Origin: Janthinobacterium sp. 1_2014MBL_MicDiv
Lineage (GTDB): Bacteria; Pseudomonadota; Gammaproteobacteria; Burkholderiales; Burkholderiaceae_D
Assembly: GCF_001865675.1 (NCBI RefSeq)
Contig: NZ_CP011319.1
Span: 3,286,001 to 3,350,000, forward strand
Direction of reading: 5' to 3'
DNA: 64,000 bases
Part shown: positions 46,829-56,439 of the stretch, one piece after another
How the letters are laid out: each line of letters opens with the position of its first letter
Position numbering within the stretch: the first letter of the stretch is position 1
Position numbers and translations under genes: made by a program
Notes under the pieces: model-generated
Database searches by the model: none
Told to the model about the DNA's origin: nothing
Seen by the model: only the letters and a program-made list of their open reading frames with translations

Positions 46829-49504
46829 TTATCGATTTATCTGATCCAAAATTCTCAAAAGCTTATGCAAATTTGGTCGATCTGCCCAATTATGCTTCAT
46901 TTCATTGGTCAAAACGGTAAAATATTGTTGATCAGTAATTTGCACCTCGCGAAACACTAGGTCAGCGATTTCTGCATCCAATGCAATTTCCGCTAGGCTC
47001 GCAGGGGGCCAATTGGAGTTCCGAAACGCAAATACTAATTTCTTGCGTAAATTTAATCCTGGATCGAGGACGCTTGCCCACATCATCTCGAAAAACGTTC
47101 GGCTCGCCTTGGGCGCTGTTGTGAGATACACCCTTGCAAACGTCTGGGCAACAATCTCGACAAGGGGCAAATTGGGGTTATCCAACGCCGTGTTCAATGC
47201 ATCAATTTCACACCTACTAACTTGTCGGGACGTACGCTGTAAATAGGCTAGAATCAACTTCCACTCGCTCGTCATTTGTCGATCCCAAGTAGGCTTGAAC
47301 ATACCAAAAAGCCAAGTACATAAGGGCTCAAACTTCCGTTGTGAAGCCCCCGTTTCTTCTCCAACCAAACGGATATATCGCCAAAGCATCACGCCACTTG
47401 AATACGAATTGTGGATTATTTTGTTCAACCCAAGATCTTCACTACTCTGCACTCGCTTCGAGATCAAAACGTTGCGTAGCCAACTTATCAAATCGTCTTG
47501 AGACATCCTGCTGCTCAAATACGCATGGACTATACTCCGCAAGATCGATTCACCTAACAAGGAGGCAAATGAATCGTCAAATTCAAAATAATAATTTTTC
47601 TTGGCGCTGAGGCGTAATGAGATATCCAGATTATCAAAGCGTCTTAGCAAAATCCGAGCAGAAGTCAGAACATGCTTAGATGGGGCGGATTCGCCATCCA
47701 ACCATAGCTTCAACCAAGCCTCACTTCTTTCTTCAATTTGATGACTCTCTGAGTCCAGATCCGGCAGGTTTCTAACGAATGCTGCGGTCACTTTAGAGTA
47801 GCCAAGGTGACCAATTGATCCAAGAGATTCAATAAGATTAAGCCCGTCCAATGTGCATTGAAGACTTTGAACGAACAGATCTGCAGCTAAATCCGTCTGT
47901 ATGCCCATTCCCAAAATTGATTCCCGAGACTCTTCTGGGAACCTTTTTACAAGGGCCTCGAGACCGTGCTCAAGATGCCACACCCCATGTGGATCCTTAA
48001 GAAGAGCAGAAAAGACGAGGTCTAATTGTCTGACGCCCGCGTGCTCAACGGCGATCCCTACAAGCGCCTCATTGCGAGAGAAAAGTTCTGTCTCAACAAT
48101 ACTCTTCCCAATCAGACCACGTACGTATAGACGTGAGCGGTCATACCAACTTAGAACGTTCGCGATTCCACGCTCAAATCCGAGATTACTCCTGTCCATT
48201 GCCATCAAGTGCGAAGGGGCTACTTCTGGGGCGTATCTCAAAAGTGATTCAATTTGTGCTGGGAATTGATCACCAAACTCACCCAATGATTCATGATCAT
48301 GAATATTCCATGATGGGATACCTCTTCCGATACCACTAAACAGCGGAGCATTTCTGCCTTTGCTACGGGACATGGCCTCCAGCGCAGATTCCGGTGCATC
48401 GATGCTTATGCGAGTAATTTCCGTCACCAGATCGCGTCGGAGTTTTCGTAGTGTTCCGAATGAACTCTTCGAACATCGCAAAGCTATCGAAGCGAGATAT
48501 TCGAGCCTACTTGCCAGAGGTTGCGACATCGCACGCTGAATAGCAATCTTAAGCGCCTGCTCCTTTGCGTCTACAGCGACAGTCGGGGATGGGAAGATGC
48601 CACCCAACACATCGAGTGCGGCAATGGACGAGGAAGATGTGTGCTCGGATCTCTTCACGAGATCATCAAAGATCACAAGCCTATGCAACGCCGTTGGATC
48701 TGGTGGCAAGTTATCCCAAAGGTCTCGGCCAAAGTACGATGCAAGCTTACCTTCGCCGAACCATTCCGAGTTCACTAGCTCGATAAGCCTTTCTACTCTT
48801 GAATCTTCTATACTCAAAAGTTCGCCCGCGTTTCGTATAATCTGACATTCGGGTACGCGACTATATTTGCTCAACGCTGCGGCTGGAGCAAACTGTAGGT
48901 CGAATTGGCTACTTCCGATATGTCTTGGCTGCAGCGCATATGTACACCCGGAGAAGCGGGCCCGCAGGGCGGGCCAAATAAGGTCGAGGAATGCAGGAAG
49001 GATGTCTCTACCTAGTTCAGCTTCAGCGGTCAGTATGACCAGAGGCTGACCGTTCAAGAAATAGCTACCTGCGATACGTTGAACCTCAGGCCGATATCCC
49101 GCTCGAATAGACTCCGAGTTTTCGAACACCTCTATCGCTCGACAAAATTCATCGAAGCCTGCCCTATTGGGGCGACGCAAAAACGTGCTCAGCTGTTGTG
49201 CACTGACATCTGCATTTTTCCAAGCGTCCATTGGAACGAGGAGCGTATGCGTGAGCACACATCCATCACGAGGGGCCTCGTCATCGAACCATGTGCACGC
49301 AAATGCATAATATTTCTGGCTCGGAAGCGGATAGCACGTCAAGTATGGTTGGAAAGACGGGGCAACTGGATAACCAGATAGATCACTTAATTGAGCAAGG
49401 CGGTCTGCATCGCACGTAGCTAGCTCTGTACTGGCAGCAAGCAGTTCATGACCGTGCATGTAGCCATGCACGGTCTGGTGCACCATGATCGACTGTAAAT
49501 TCAT
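46829..49504 (-). CDS. GAP1-type GTPase-associated adaptor/sensor protein
   Basis: 891 aa. The N-terminus MVHQTVHGYMHGHELLAAST with DADRLAQLSDLSGY, YLTCYPLPSQKYYAFACTWF and CVLTHTLLVPMDAW is the GAP1-N domain described by comparative genomics in GTPase-associated immune systems. The remaining 650 residues are helical without a named domain. It is the last gene of the five-gene operon; its ATG overlaps the stop of the preceding GTPase (ATGA). A start 9 codons upstream is open but less likely. It probably senses a trigger or passes the signal from GTPases to effector; this is inferred. Confidence 0.8.
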   Translation of the reverse strand: MNLQSIMVHQTVHGYMHGHELLAASTELATCDADRLAQLSDLSGYPVAPSFQPYLTCYPLPSQKYYAFACTWFDDEAPRDGCVLTHTLLVPMDAWKNADVSAQQLSTFLRRPNRAGFDEFCRAIEVFENSESIRAGYRPEVQRIAGSYFLNGQPLVILTAEAELGRDILPAFLDLIWPALRARFSGCTYALQPRHIGSSQFDLQFAPAAALSKYSRVPECQIIRNAGELLSIEDSRVERLIELVNSEWFGEGKLASYFGRDLWDNLPPDPTALHRLVIFDDLVKRSEHTSSSSIAALDVLGGIFPSPTVAVDAKEQALKIAIQRAMSQPLASRLEYLASIALRCSKSSFGTLRKLRRDLVTEITRISIDAPESALEAMSRSKGRNAPLFSGIGRGIPSWNIHDHESLGEFGDQFPAQIESLLRYAPEVAPSHLMAMDRSNLGFERGIANVLSWYDRSRLYVRGLIGKSIVETELFSRNEALVGIAVEHAGVRQLDLVFSALLKDPHGVWHLEHGLEALVKRFPEESRESILGMGIQTDLAADLFVQSLQCTLDGLNLIESLGSIGHLGYSKVTAAFVRNLPDLDSESHQIEERSEAWLKLWLDGESAPSKHVLTSARILLRRFDNLDISLRLSAKKNYYFEFDDSFASLLGESILRSIVHAYLSSRMSQDDLISWLRNVLISKRVQSSEDLGLNKIIHNSYSSGVMLWRYIRLVGEETGASQRKFEPLCTWLFGMFKPTWDRQMTSEWKLILAYLQRTSRQVSRCEIDALNTALDNPNLPLVEIVAQTFARVYLTTAPKASRTFFEMMWASVLDPGLNLRKKLVFAFRNSNWPPASLAEIALDAEIADLVFREVQITDQQYFTVLTNEMKHNWADRPNLHKLLRILDQINR

Positions 49505-50379
49505 GACGCGTCTTCTAGGCCAAGTGCCCATCCAATAGGTAATGTCAGGTCAAACACTCGCTGAACTTCACCATCGACCTGACGCACAACGAATCCACCT
49601 CCGCATGGGTTGTCCGCGTGCAAGCACGCATCTTTGAAGGCCACACTACGTTTTGGATCTCCTCCAAACAAGCTCACTCCGAAGAACTCAATTTCTAAGT
49701 TCTTCGAATTGCTCTCCAAGAAGTCAGCCAATAACGGATATTGCTCCGTAAGGTATTCGATGGGTGCAGCTACCTGCTCCTCTTCGGACAACAAATCCCA
49801 TGCTGAAACAATAATGCCAATACGAGGGCGCGCGGCAGTCAATGAACGAGTTCGAAGTGCTCGAGTAATGATCTGAATCCAATCTACTAGCACAACTTGG
49901 GTAGGCGTAGCCACCTCTTGCCGAGCGGGGCCGATGAGATTTCCTTCGTTTCCGTGGAACTGTTGAACAGAAATCCAATCTAATGGAGCCTGATTTAGAT
50001 CTGAATGCGCACGGACAAGAATTAGACATGCAGTGTCGTCGCCGAGTTTAGCCATCCAATCATTTGGAATTCGCCGTTCCCTATAAATGCGCGACCAATC
50101 TTCGCCAGGCCTATCTGGCACAACTACAATCGCCTTTTTTCCATTGGCTAGCACGGGAATCTCGCAAATCTCATTTGTCCCGTGCGGTGTGTGAATTTCG
50201 AACTCGCCTATTAGTAGTTTTCCAACACCTTGGTTAAGGTATTCCGCCGATGGCGGGGGACCATCTGGCAATAAATTCGAATTTAATCTTGCCCGAATCG
50301 CCAACCAGAATCTGAACAGAAAATTAGACTTCCCCGCATCTGGGCCGCCGATTAACAACACCGTGTTCTGCTTAGTCAT
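49501..50379 (-). CDS. P-loop GTPase A of the GTPase-associated system
   Basis: 292 aa. Walker A GGPDAGKSN at 11-19; switch-II type motif VVVPDRPGEDW with Asp89 and PG 91-92; a possible base-recognition strand in GIIVSAWDLLSEEE. It is compact with no membrane segment. It resembles the DO-GTPase/TRAFAC-like GTPases found beside GAP1 proteins. Overlaps the genes on both sides by 4 bases (ATGA), so the stoichiometry with its partners is fixed by coupled translation. Confidence 0.78.
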   Translation of the reverse strand: MTKQNTVLLIGGPDAGKSNFLFRFWLAIRARLNSNLLPDGPPPSAEYLNQGVGKLLIGEFEIHTPHGTNEICEIPVLANGKKAIVVVPDRPGEDWSRIYRERRIPNDWMAKLGDDTACLILVRAHSDLNQAPLDWISVQQFHGNEGNLIGPARQEVATPTQVVLVDWIQIITRALRTRSLTAARPRIGIIVSAWDLLSEEEQVAAPIEYLTEQYPLLADFLESNSKNLEIEFFGVSLFGGDPKRSVAFKDACLHADNPCGGGFVVRQVDGEVQRVFDLTLPIGWALGLEDAS

Positions 50380-51398
50380 TGCATATCACCTTGGGCACAT
50401 GGTAGCCAGCCAAAATTCCGCTCTGCGGCTCGGCCATTGGAGATCGGCGCATCTGGCATATACGGCCTTTCGGTCGCATCAATAAGCAACTCCAGCACTC
50501 CTGTTCCCGACGCGACATCACGAAGCTTCGACAGCGATGCAACAATATATGAGCTCGCTCGGAAGCCTTTACTTTCTGCATACTCCACTAGTCGCGCAAG
50601 ACCAGGAGGCTGCGCCATCGCGACCTCGTCCGCCTTTGTCAAAACGATGTAAACTGGTGTGCCCGGGATCGCAATTTCGGCAATCCTGTCAAGCAACATT
50701 TCTTGCCGATGTATTTCTACATGACGTGTCTGTGGCGTTGTTAATAGCGTCCCTTCAACCATAATGAAGATTGCGTCAGATCGATTCAAAAACCTAAATC
50801 GTGACGCGTGCCTCGCGTTGCTTACCAAGTCTGACGCCCACTCGCCAGGAATATCCGACAACAAAACTCGGATCGATCTACCGCTTAGTCGGTTAAATAG
50901 GTCGATGTGCATGAAGCCAGCGCTGCGTCCTTCTGCAATTTTTGTCCGAATAGACATCCGATCGGGAATTTTCTCCATCTCCCATTTTCTACTTGCACGG
51001 GCCCTCTCTTCAAAGCCTGGAAGGGTAAGACTGCCAGCAAAAGCATACCCATGTTCGGACATCACTCCGCATGAGGCAAGTAAATAAAGCGCATTCAGAA
51101 ACGATGTTTTACCCGAACCATAAAATCCAACAATACCAATAACATGAGTAGCGCGCTCGCACATCAGCTCGGCAGCATCCGCAATGCCCAGCTCGGTTCC
51201 CGGGTGTATTAACGCCTCGGTACTGATTAGCTCTCTAGCTACGATTTGTGCCTCGATTACGATTGCGGAAACCTGCTTCGCGACCTCATCCTCAACACTT
51301 ACTGTCGCTTTCTCACAAAGGCTTGTTCCTCCAGAGCGAGCGCAAATGCCTTCCGATGCGATTAGGCACCCTTCCTCTGTACAGGTTACCGTCATCAT
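50376..51398 (-). CDS. P-loop GTPase B of the GTPase-associated system, cysteine-rich N-terminus
   Basis: 340 aa. The N-terminus has cysteines at 6, 11, 19 and 28 (CTEEGCLIASEGIC, then SLC), spaced as a possible metal site, followed by a helix and a GTPase domain: G1 GFYGSGKTS at 91-99, G3 SDIPGEW at 181-187, G4 TKAD at 254-257. The full G4 makes true GTP specificity likely. It overlaps the helical protein gene upstream and GTPase A downstream, each by 4 bases. With GTPase A it forms the two-GTPase core of the system. Confidence 0.8.
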   Translation of the reverse strand: MMTVTCTEEGCLIASEGICARSGGTSLCEKATVSVEDEVAKQVSAIVIEAQIVARELISTEALIHPGTELGIADAAELMCERATHVIGIVGFYGSGKTSFLNALYLLASCGVMSEHGYAFAGSLTLPGFEERARASRKWEMEKIPDRMSIRTKIAEGRSAGFMHIDLFNRLSGRSIRVLLSDIPGEWASDLVSNARHASRFRFLNRSDAIFIMVEGTLLTTPQTRHVEIHRQEMLLDRIAEIAIPGTPVYIVLTKADEVAMAQPPGLARLVEYAESKGFRASSYIVASLSKLRDVASGTGVLELLIDATERPYMPDAPISNGRAAERNFGWLPCAQGDMQ

Positions 51399-52459
51399 CG
51401 ATCCTCAATTTGAACTAAAATCGTTCGTTCTGCAAAAAGTTGCATAGAAACGATGAGGGCTGACGCTTCTTCCATTGCCCCCCAGTCAGACATAGCCCTG
51501 ACGATGTCTGTCGCAGTAGCCCCGTCCTCAGTAAGGCGTAATCCAGTATAAGAGACCGGGAAAATTGACGGATGCTTTCGGATCAAACTTTCGGCACGTG
51601 TTGTTATATCTAGCGCCTTCCAACAGTCAGTACCAACGTTCTGAAGAATGGTTCCAAATGCAGCTTTTTCATGTGCGTTCGGTGCTGCACGAGTAGCACG
51701 AGCGCACAAGGCCGTTAGTGCAAAAGTAGCTGGTGCTTTAATGATTTGAGCTAGTTCACAACCTGCAACGATGGCAGCATCGCTCGCACTCAAGTCTTGA
51801 AATGCGCTTTTCCTGAGATGCGAATATCCGCCGAATACCCACCAAAGCGCCTGGATTTCCTCCCTGTCCTTCAGCATCTCCGAGTAGAGCAAATCAATGG
51901 ATTCACCCGCCGTCGAAAGAGTTGCGCCCTCTTCCGCGAGTGAGTTCTTGAACTTGTCCTTTGGTAGATCCTTTCGCACGCGTCGACGCTCATCCGCGGC
52001 ATCCAGAATCGCTTCGGCATTTTGTAGGAGGCTATTCATGCATTGGGAAACATGGACACCGGATTTAGTTGTTCGCCAGCGTAGTGCAGCAGCTGTACAA
52101 CTTGCGGGCAAAACGCTTGATCGCAAAATACTGCGACGTTCCGCCTGGCGTACAAAAAATTCATTTAATGCGACTGCGCAGCACGTTTTCAAGTCTGCGT
52201 CTGCAGTTGTTTGTTGTGCATCGAACGACGGATGGGCGTTGAGCACTGCCGCCAGAATAGTTTCGCGCGTTCCATTTTGCAATTTGCGATCATTCGAGAA
52301 GATGTCGAGCGCAAAAGCGACGGCATCAATTGCAGCATCAACTGGCAATTTTACCAAATCATCAACGAACGCCGAAGCTGCCGCCCTTCGCTTTCCGAGC
52401 AAATCGTCAGTCAAGTCGAGATCGATAAGTTTGTACCACTCTCCGATTGTTTGTAACAT
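51395..52459 (-). CDS. GASH-type all-helical protein of the GTPase-associated system
   Basis: 354 aa, almost wholly helical (LLGKRRAAASAFVDDLVKLP, AAIDAVAFALDIFSNDRKLQ), with no signal or membrane segment. Proteins of this type (GTPase-associated system helical, GASH) lie in the same operons as GAP1 proteins. It begins 7 bases after the phosphoesterase stop with GGAAGAG as ribosome site and overlaps GTPase B. The role is unknown; it could bridge the phosphoesterase and the GTPases. Confidence 0.72.
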   Translation of the reverse strand: MLQTIGEWYKLIDLDLTDDLLGKRRAAASAFVDDLVKLPVDAAIDAVAFALDIFSNDRKLQNGTRETILAAVLNAHPSFDAQQTTADADLKTCCAVALNEFFVRQAERRSILRSSVLPASCTAAALRWRTTKSGVHVSQCMNSLLQNAEAILDAADERRRVRKDLPKDKFKNSLAEEGATLSTAGESIDLLYSEMLKDREEIQALWWVFGGYSHLRKSAFQDLSASDAAIVAGCELAQIIKAPATFALTALCARATRAAPNAHEKAAFGTILQNVGTDCWKALDITTRAESLIRKHPSIFPVSYTGLRLTEDGATATDIVRAMSDWGAMEEASALIVSMQLFAERTILVQIEDR

Positions 52460-52466
52460 GCTCTTC

Positions 52467-53831
52467 CTATTTCGCAGTAAAGGGGTTTGGACGACGTTCG
52501 TCGGGAGGCACCGCGGGCATTATTGCATCCCATAACACCCCTAATTTATTCTCGGCAGCAGCAAGCTCAAAGGCCTGTTTTTCATATGCCTCCGGAAGTA
52601 CACGCGTAGAAGGCAAAAGCAATCCAAGATTGACCAGGACCTGCTGGCGGGTTTTGCGTTCAAAATATCGCCAGAAAAGAAACCGAAGCGTGTCAAATGC
52701 TTCCTGGTCTAAAACACGGTTTGGCAGAGGCTCATTCGTAGGCATCGCAACCTCCTCCTCATGTTCATACTGAACAGGGATAGGATTCTCTAATCGCGCA
52801 CCAACGGCGGAAGCTGTAGCTACTGCCTTGGGCGGCGAGACCTTTAGCTGAATCCGGACAGAATTTTCTCCGCCCGTTTTTTCCCTATCGGGACCAAAAC
52901 GAGTCGATGATGTCCAAATGCGCGGATAGACGGTGACATTGATAACCTCAGATCCTTCTTCAAATCCATGACTGAATTCGATCCAGCTGTAGCTAAACGT
53001 GTATCCGGTTGATTGACGCGGCGGGTTAAGTGCACCAGCGGCAATGTGCAATTGCTCCCAGCCATCGTCATATACGATCTTCTTTAGTGCAGGGGCGTGC
53101 TCATGACCAGTCAAAAGTACCCTTGCTCTCGAGTTGATATATGGTGTGATCTCAGCACAATCTTTATACCAGCTTAAAGGATGGTGCATCATGTACACGT
53201 CCTCAACCTGCTGTTCTCGTGGAATCACATACTGGCTAGGGCCGAGCACCATGTTACCAACGTTATCGTCTTTATCGCAGACTAAAACTGAGCAGAGGCC
53301 AACAAATCTTAGGGACCTGTTTTCATCTAGTGCATGTGAGTGGATAGCAACCGGGCGCCCCGTGCTGTGAAAATCGCTGCCATACGCCTCGGCGAACGCC
53401 CTGTAATCGGTGAATTTTCGTAGTAACGGATTGTCGCTGTCCTTCGACAGATCTTTCATAAAAGCAGGTATTTCACTAGTCGCGAGTGCTCGGATCTGGT
53501 CCTGCACAGTTTTCGCTGTCTTACCCATCAAGGTCAAATCTACATCATGATTTCCCGGGATGACGTGGACACTTGTGCGAGGGCAACCAACAACCTCAGT
53601 GACCTGGTCAAGCCACTCCACTGCTTGCTTAAACTCAGCTTCCAAACCCTGTTGCGCAATGTCGCCAGTGACCAAAATAGCATCGACACGCTTTTCAAGC
53701 AAACCATCTGCAATGACGCGGCGACAATCAGCCAATACTTCGGCTCGAACGTCATTATGAACTTCCCAGGCGCCGAGCCGGTCCTCCTGCCCAAAATGGA
53801 TATCTGAAAAATGCAAAAATCGTAAGGTCAT
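52467..53831 (-). CDS. Calcineurin-like metallophosphoesterase, probable effector of the GTPase-associated system
   Basis: 454 aa from the ATG at 53831 (a TTG 10 codons upstream is possible). All metallophosphoesterase motifs are present: FSDIHFG (D10, H12), VTGDIAQQG (G56-D57), IPGNHDVD (N94-H95-D96), MMHHPLSW, LLTGHEHAP. A variable linker and a C-terminal helical domain (EAFDTLRFLFWRYFERKTRQ and the rest to about 454) follow and probably bind a system partner. It could cut nucleic acids or nucleotides; substrate unknown. First gene of the operon, so its promoter lies in 53832-54000. Confidence 0.82.
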   Translation of the reverse strand: MTLRFLHFSDIHFGQEDRLGAWEVHNDVRAEVLADCRRVIADGLLEKRVDAILVTGDIAQQGLEAEFKQAVEWLDQVTEVVGCPRTSVHVIPGNHDVDLTLMGKTAKTVQDQIRALATSEIPAFMKDLSKDSDNPLLRKFTDYRAFAEAYGSDFHSTGRPVAIHSHALDENRSLRFVGLCSVLVCDKDDNVGNMVLGPSQYVIPREQQVEDVYMMHHPLSWYKDCAEITPYINSRARVLLTGHEHAPALKKIVYDDGWEQLHIAAGALNPPRQSTGYTFSYSWIEFSHGFEEGSEVINVTVYPRIWTSSTRFGPDREKTGGENSVRIQLKVSPPKAVATASAVGARLENPIPVQYEHEEEVAMPTNEPLPNRVLDQEAFDTLRFLFWRYFERKTRQQVLVNLGLLLPSTRVLPEAYEKQAFELAAAENKLGVLWDAIMPAVPPDERRPNPFTAK

Positions 53832-54188
53832 TAAGGGGCCCGAAATTATGAAGGACTTCAATTGTTAGTCACTAAATTGACTTTGCTATTATGCAATATG
53901 TCTTCTTGGAATTCCATGACTCCGTGCCTAAATTTTCGATATGCCACCTCATGTCAACAACGAGGTTAAGCAAACTGACAAGCGCCACCTTCAGGTCCCC
54001 CCCTTGCTCCTCTCAAGCTGGGGCTTGGGCACCCGGTAGCACCGCAGGGTTTTGAAGAATCGAAAGCAATGCATTGATTCGTTCCAATGTCCGACTCTGA
54101 TGCTTGACCCACGTGTCAACGGCGAGTTTTCGGCAGAGTCAGAAAATAGAAACAGCCGTCCCAACGCCTCGTTAATCCACCATTGATT
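53832..54188. other. Intergenic region between RES gene and GTPase-system operon
   Basis: About 360 bases without a gene. The part next to 53832 is AT-rich and should contain the operon promoter on the minus strand. A C-rich stretch with CCCCCCC is at about 53998. No operator can be named. Confidence 0.4.
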
Positions 54189-55271
54189 TCAATACTCAAT
54201 AGGTCCGAAATGCCCGCGATATCCAACCTGGGTGAGGATCAAACGATTAATGCACTCGACACTGACCAGGTCACTCTCCACCGGTCTACCAAATAAGGCA
54301 AAATTGCGAATGGTACTAGCATCCACGTATTGTTTTCGCTCTGGATGGATTCGACGAAGCGACATACCGTATACGGTCTCGAAAGGATGGGCTCCTGTGC
54401 GAATCAAGCTAAAGAAGGACGAATAAATCACACCGTCATAACCAGCATCCTTCGCAGCGAGAGCAATGTCCCGCGTAATTTCATATGAGTGAGATCTGGC
54501 AAGAAACAACATGTGAATAGCCATATCCAGACTCTCGAATTCGGACACAGACTCAGTTTCCTCCAAGGGGTGAGAGAGGTCCAATAAGCGGATATCCCGT
54601 TTACACTTCAAGGTCGCGACATAGACTTCATCCTCCGTCGACGCTCTGCATTCGTGAATGCAAACGTCTAGATCTTGCGATCCATACATGACAGGTAGAC
54701 CGGGAGAGTCCATACGCCCTTTACCCGAAAAAGCTACTGGCGGGCTATCATACTCTGAAGAATCGGCTGGGCGCTCAGGGCCTACACGCAGTCGATAGAA
54801 TTTACTGCCGACGCTGAGAGTACCCTCAGGATACTACTTCAGGATGCGTTCGATAATCTGAGGTCGAGTAACTGGGTCCTGCAGCGCCTTTAGCGGCTCG
54901 ACTTCACCGACCATCCACAGTCGTGGTCCATAATGGAAAATTCCAATTTTAGCGGTCTCCTCAATCAGGTTGACATCGTTCTTAAGCCACGCTGACGGGA
55001 CGATGTCACTCCGACCGTAATGCTCCTCGTTCAACTGAATTACTGGCGCTGCGCCGTACTCGGCCCTGACTGTTGTTCCACTAACGAAAAAGCGCCATGC
55101 TAGACTTTTAACATGACGTAGGGTCAGCTTTTGCCCATAGGGGCTTTGACAGTTCGGGCAATTACCGTCTTGTTCAATACCATGTTTTGCAGCATCAATC
55201 CGAAGTCCCTCATCTTTAAAGCAGTCAGAGCAAAGCAAAATTTCACCAAGTGGCTCAATTCGGTCGGTCAT
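54189..55271 (-). pseudogene. RES-domain NAD+-degrading toxin with HEPN/RES N-terminal domain, split by an in-frame TAG
   Basis: One frame from 55271 to 54189 broken only by TAG at 54834-54836. The upstream 145 codons (zinc-ribbon CSDCFKDEG ... CPNCQSP, then a helical domain ending IIERILK) match the N-terminal domain found on RES proteins; the downstream part, before any ATG, continues FYRLRVGPERPADSSEYDSP, GKGRMDSPGLPVMYGSQDLD, CIHECRA and so holds the RES catalytic core. RES toxins break down NAD+. The downstream ATG (54713) would miss the first RES strand. Either a silenced gene or one needing suppression of the amber codon. Confidence 0.75.
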
Positions 55272-55702
55272 ATAAACTCCCTATTTTTTTTCGCTCGAAT
55301 CGACAACTGAATACGCCAGAATATTATAAATGCGCGATGACCGCTTCTGGCCGAACGCGGCCAGCGACATCAACATGCAAATATCAAGTTTCTGCTTTGG
55401 ATGCAGTAAGCGCAACTTGGAATTTACTGCCGCTAGGTGCAGCAACGGTCAAAATTAAATTCATAACGACTTGGCCGTCCACATAGAGATACAGCATAGC
55501 TCGAGCTGGATAGGCCAGTAGTCGCATCATCTGGCGTTACAATCTTCGATTGATAAGTAGCCCCTTGAGTCTTCAGGTAATCTAAGAAGCCGACAACCAG
55601 ATTCTTGGTGGTAATATCGCGTCCATCGGACTAGCACAGTACCAGCCCCTCATACGTCAAATGCCAGCACAAGGCTGGCATGGGTGCGGCGATGGGTTTT
55701 CC
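55272..55702. other. Gene-free stretch with one inverted array-repeat remnant
   Basis: No gene is visible. ATGACCGCTTCTGGCCGAAC and GCGGCCAGCGACATC at about 55338-55372 are the reverse complement of one half of the 20-29 kb array repeat; TGCTTTGGATGCAGTAAGC follows at about 55394. The rest shows no structure that I can name. Confidence 0.45.
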
Positions 55703-55867
55703 TCAGTCGTTACCTGCAAGTACTGTGACGTCAAGATCGCCCGTTTTGTCGCGCACTAGGTCAACGACGTCGTCTTTGGCATCCGTGTATCCGTAGACTT
55801 CGCCCGTGGCTTGGTCAGCTACTTTGTACTTCCCTTTTGCATTTTTTTCTACCGTTACTGTAATCAT
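55703..55867 (-). CDS. Small (54 aa) hypothetical protein
   Basis: ATG at 55867, stop TGA at 55703. The translation begins ITVTVEKNAKGKYKVADQAT and ends GDLDVTVLAGND; it is a beta-rich single domain with regular polar/non-polar alternation, which argues for a real protein. The segment VYGYTDAKDDVVDLVRDKTG forms the probable helix. It resembles DUF2188-type small proteins in length and layout, without a confirmed match. Confidence 0.55.
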   Translation of the reverse strand: MITVTVEKNAKGKYKVADQATGEVYGYTDAKDDVVDLVRDKTGDLDVTVLAGND

Positions 55868-56028
55868 GATTTTTCCGCTTCGAGGCGGCCTTCAATTCGC
55901 TGGCATCCGGCCAGCACGGAGCGCCAAGCAGCGCTGGTTTTCTTTGTTACTGAGCGCTCAGGTCAAGCCGAGCCGTTTTGTCAGTGCTGCCACAATTACT
56001 GCTCCAATAATGCCGAACGTCTACGCTG

Positions 56029-56280
56029 CTACCGCTTTTGAGGCACCAAAGATTGATGACGAAGAGCCAGGCCACACGTTAAAAGTACTCCGGTCACGTC
56101 CTCCCCAGCTTCAGCTAAATGTTCGAGCTTATGACCGTTGCCGGGACTAATGATCATAACTTCGGAGCCTCGGTTCATCTCGGCAATATCCGCCAAATTG
56201 GCCTTATTGATTCGGTCCCGTGCTTCCACTTCAGTGTCCAACGTCTTAATGATGCGAATGTGCTGCAGCTCCGTAGGCAT
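56029..56280 (-). CDS. Small hypothetical protein
   Basis: 83 codons from the ATG at 56280, no clear ribosome site. Reads like protein in its first two thirds (HIRIIKTLDTEVEARDRINK, MNRGSEVMIISPGNGHKLEH). Not recognised. It sits with other small minus-strand frames between the RES gene and the HEPN-like gene. Confidence 0.4.
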   Translation of the reverse strand: MPTELQHIRIIKTLDTEVEARDRINKANLADIAEMNRGSEVMIISPGNGHKLEHLAEAGEDVTGVLLTCGLALRHQSLVPQKR

Positions 56281-56439
56281 GATAATTCTGGATGTTGCCA
56301 GAAAGGGAACGCCACGCCGGCAGGGCCTTAAAAATTGTTTTTTAGATAAATAAGCTCAAATCGGCATAAAGCATTTCCCATTGGGAGGTGCCAGCAGCCT
56401 TAAAGATGACGGGGTAGTAGCTCATTTGCCTGTCTACGA

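Noticed and set aside
31554..53831. The whole 31-54 kb stretch as a single new multi-gene system
   Set aside because: Gene pairs match separate known plans (Avs-like, Gabija, NACHT, GTPase system), directions differ, and decayed transposon DNA separates them.
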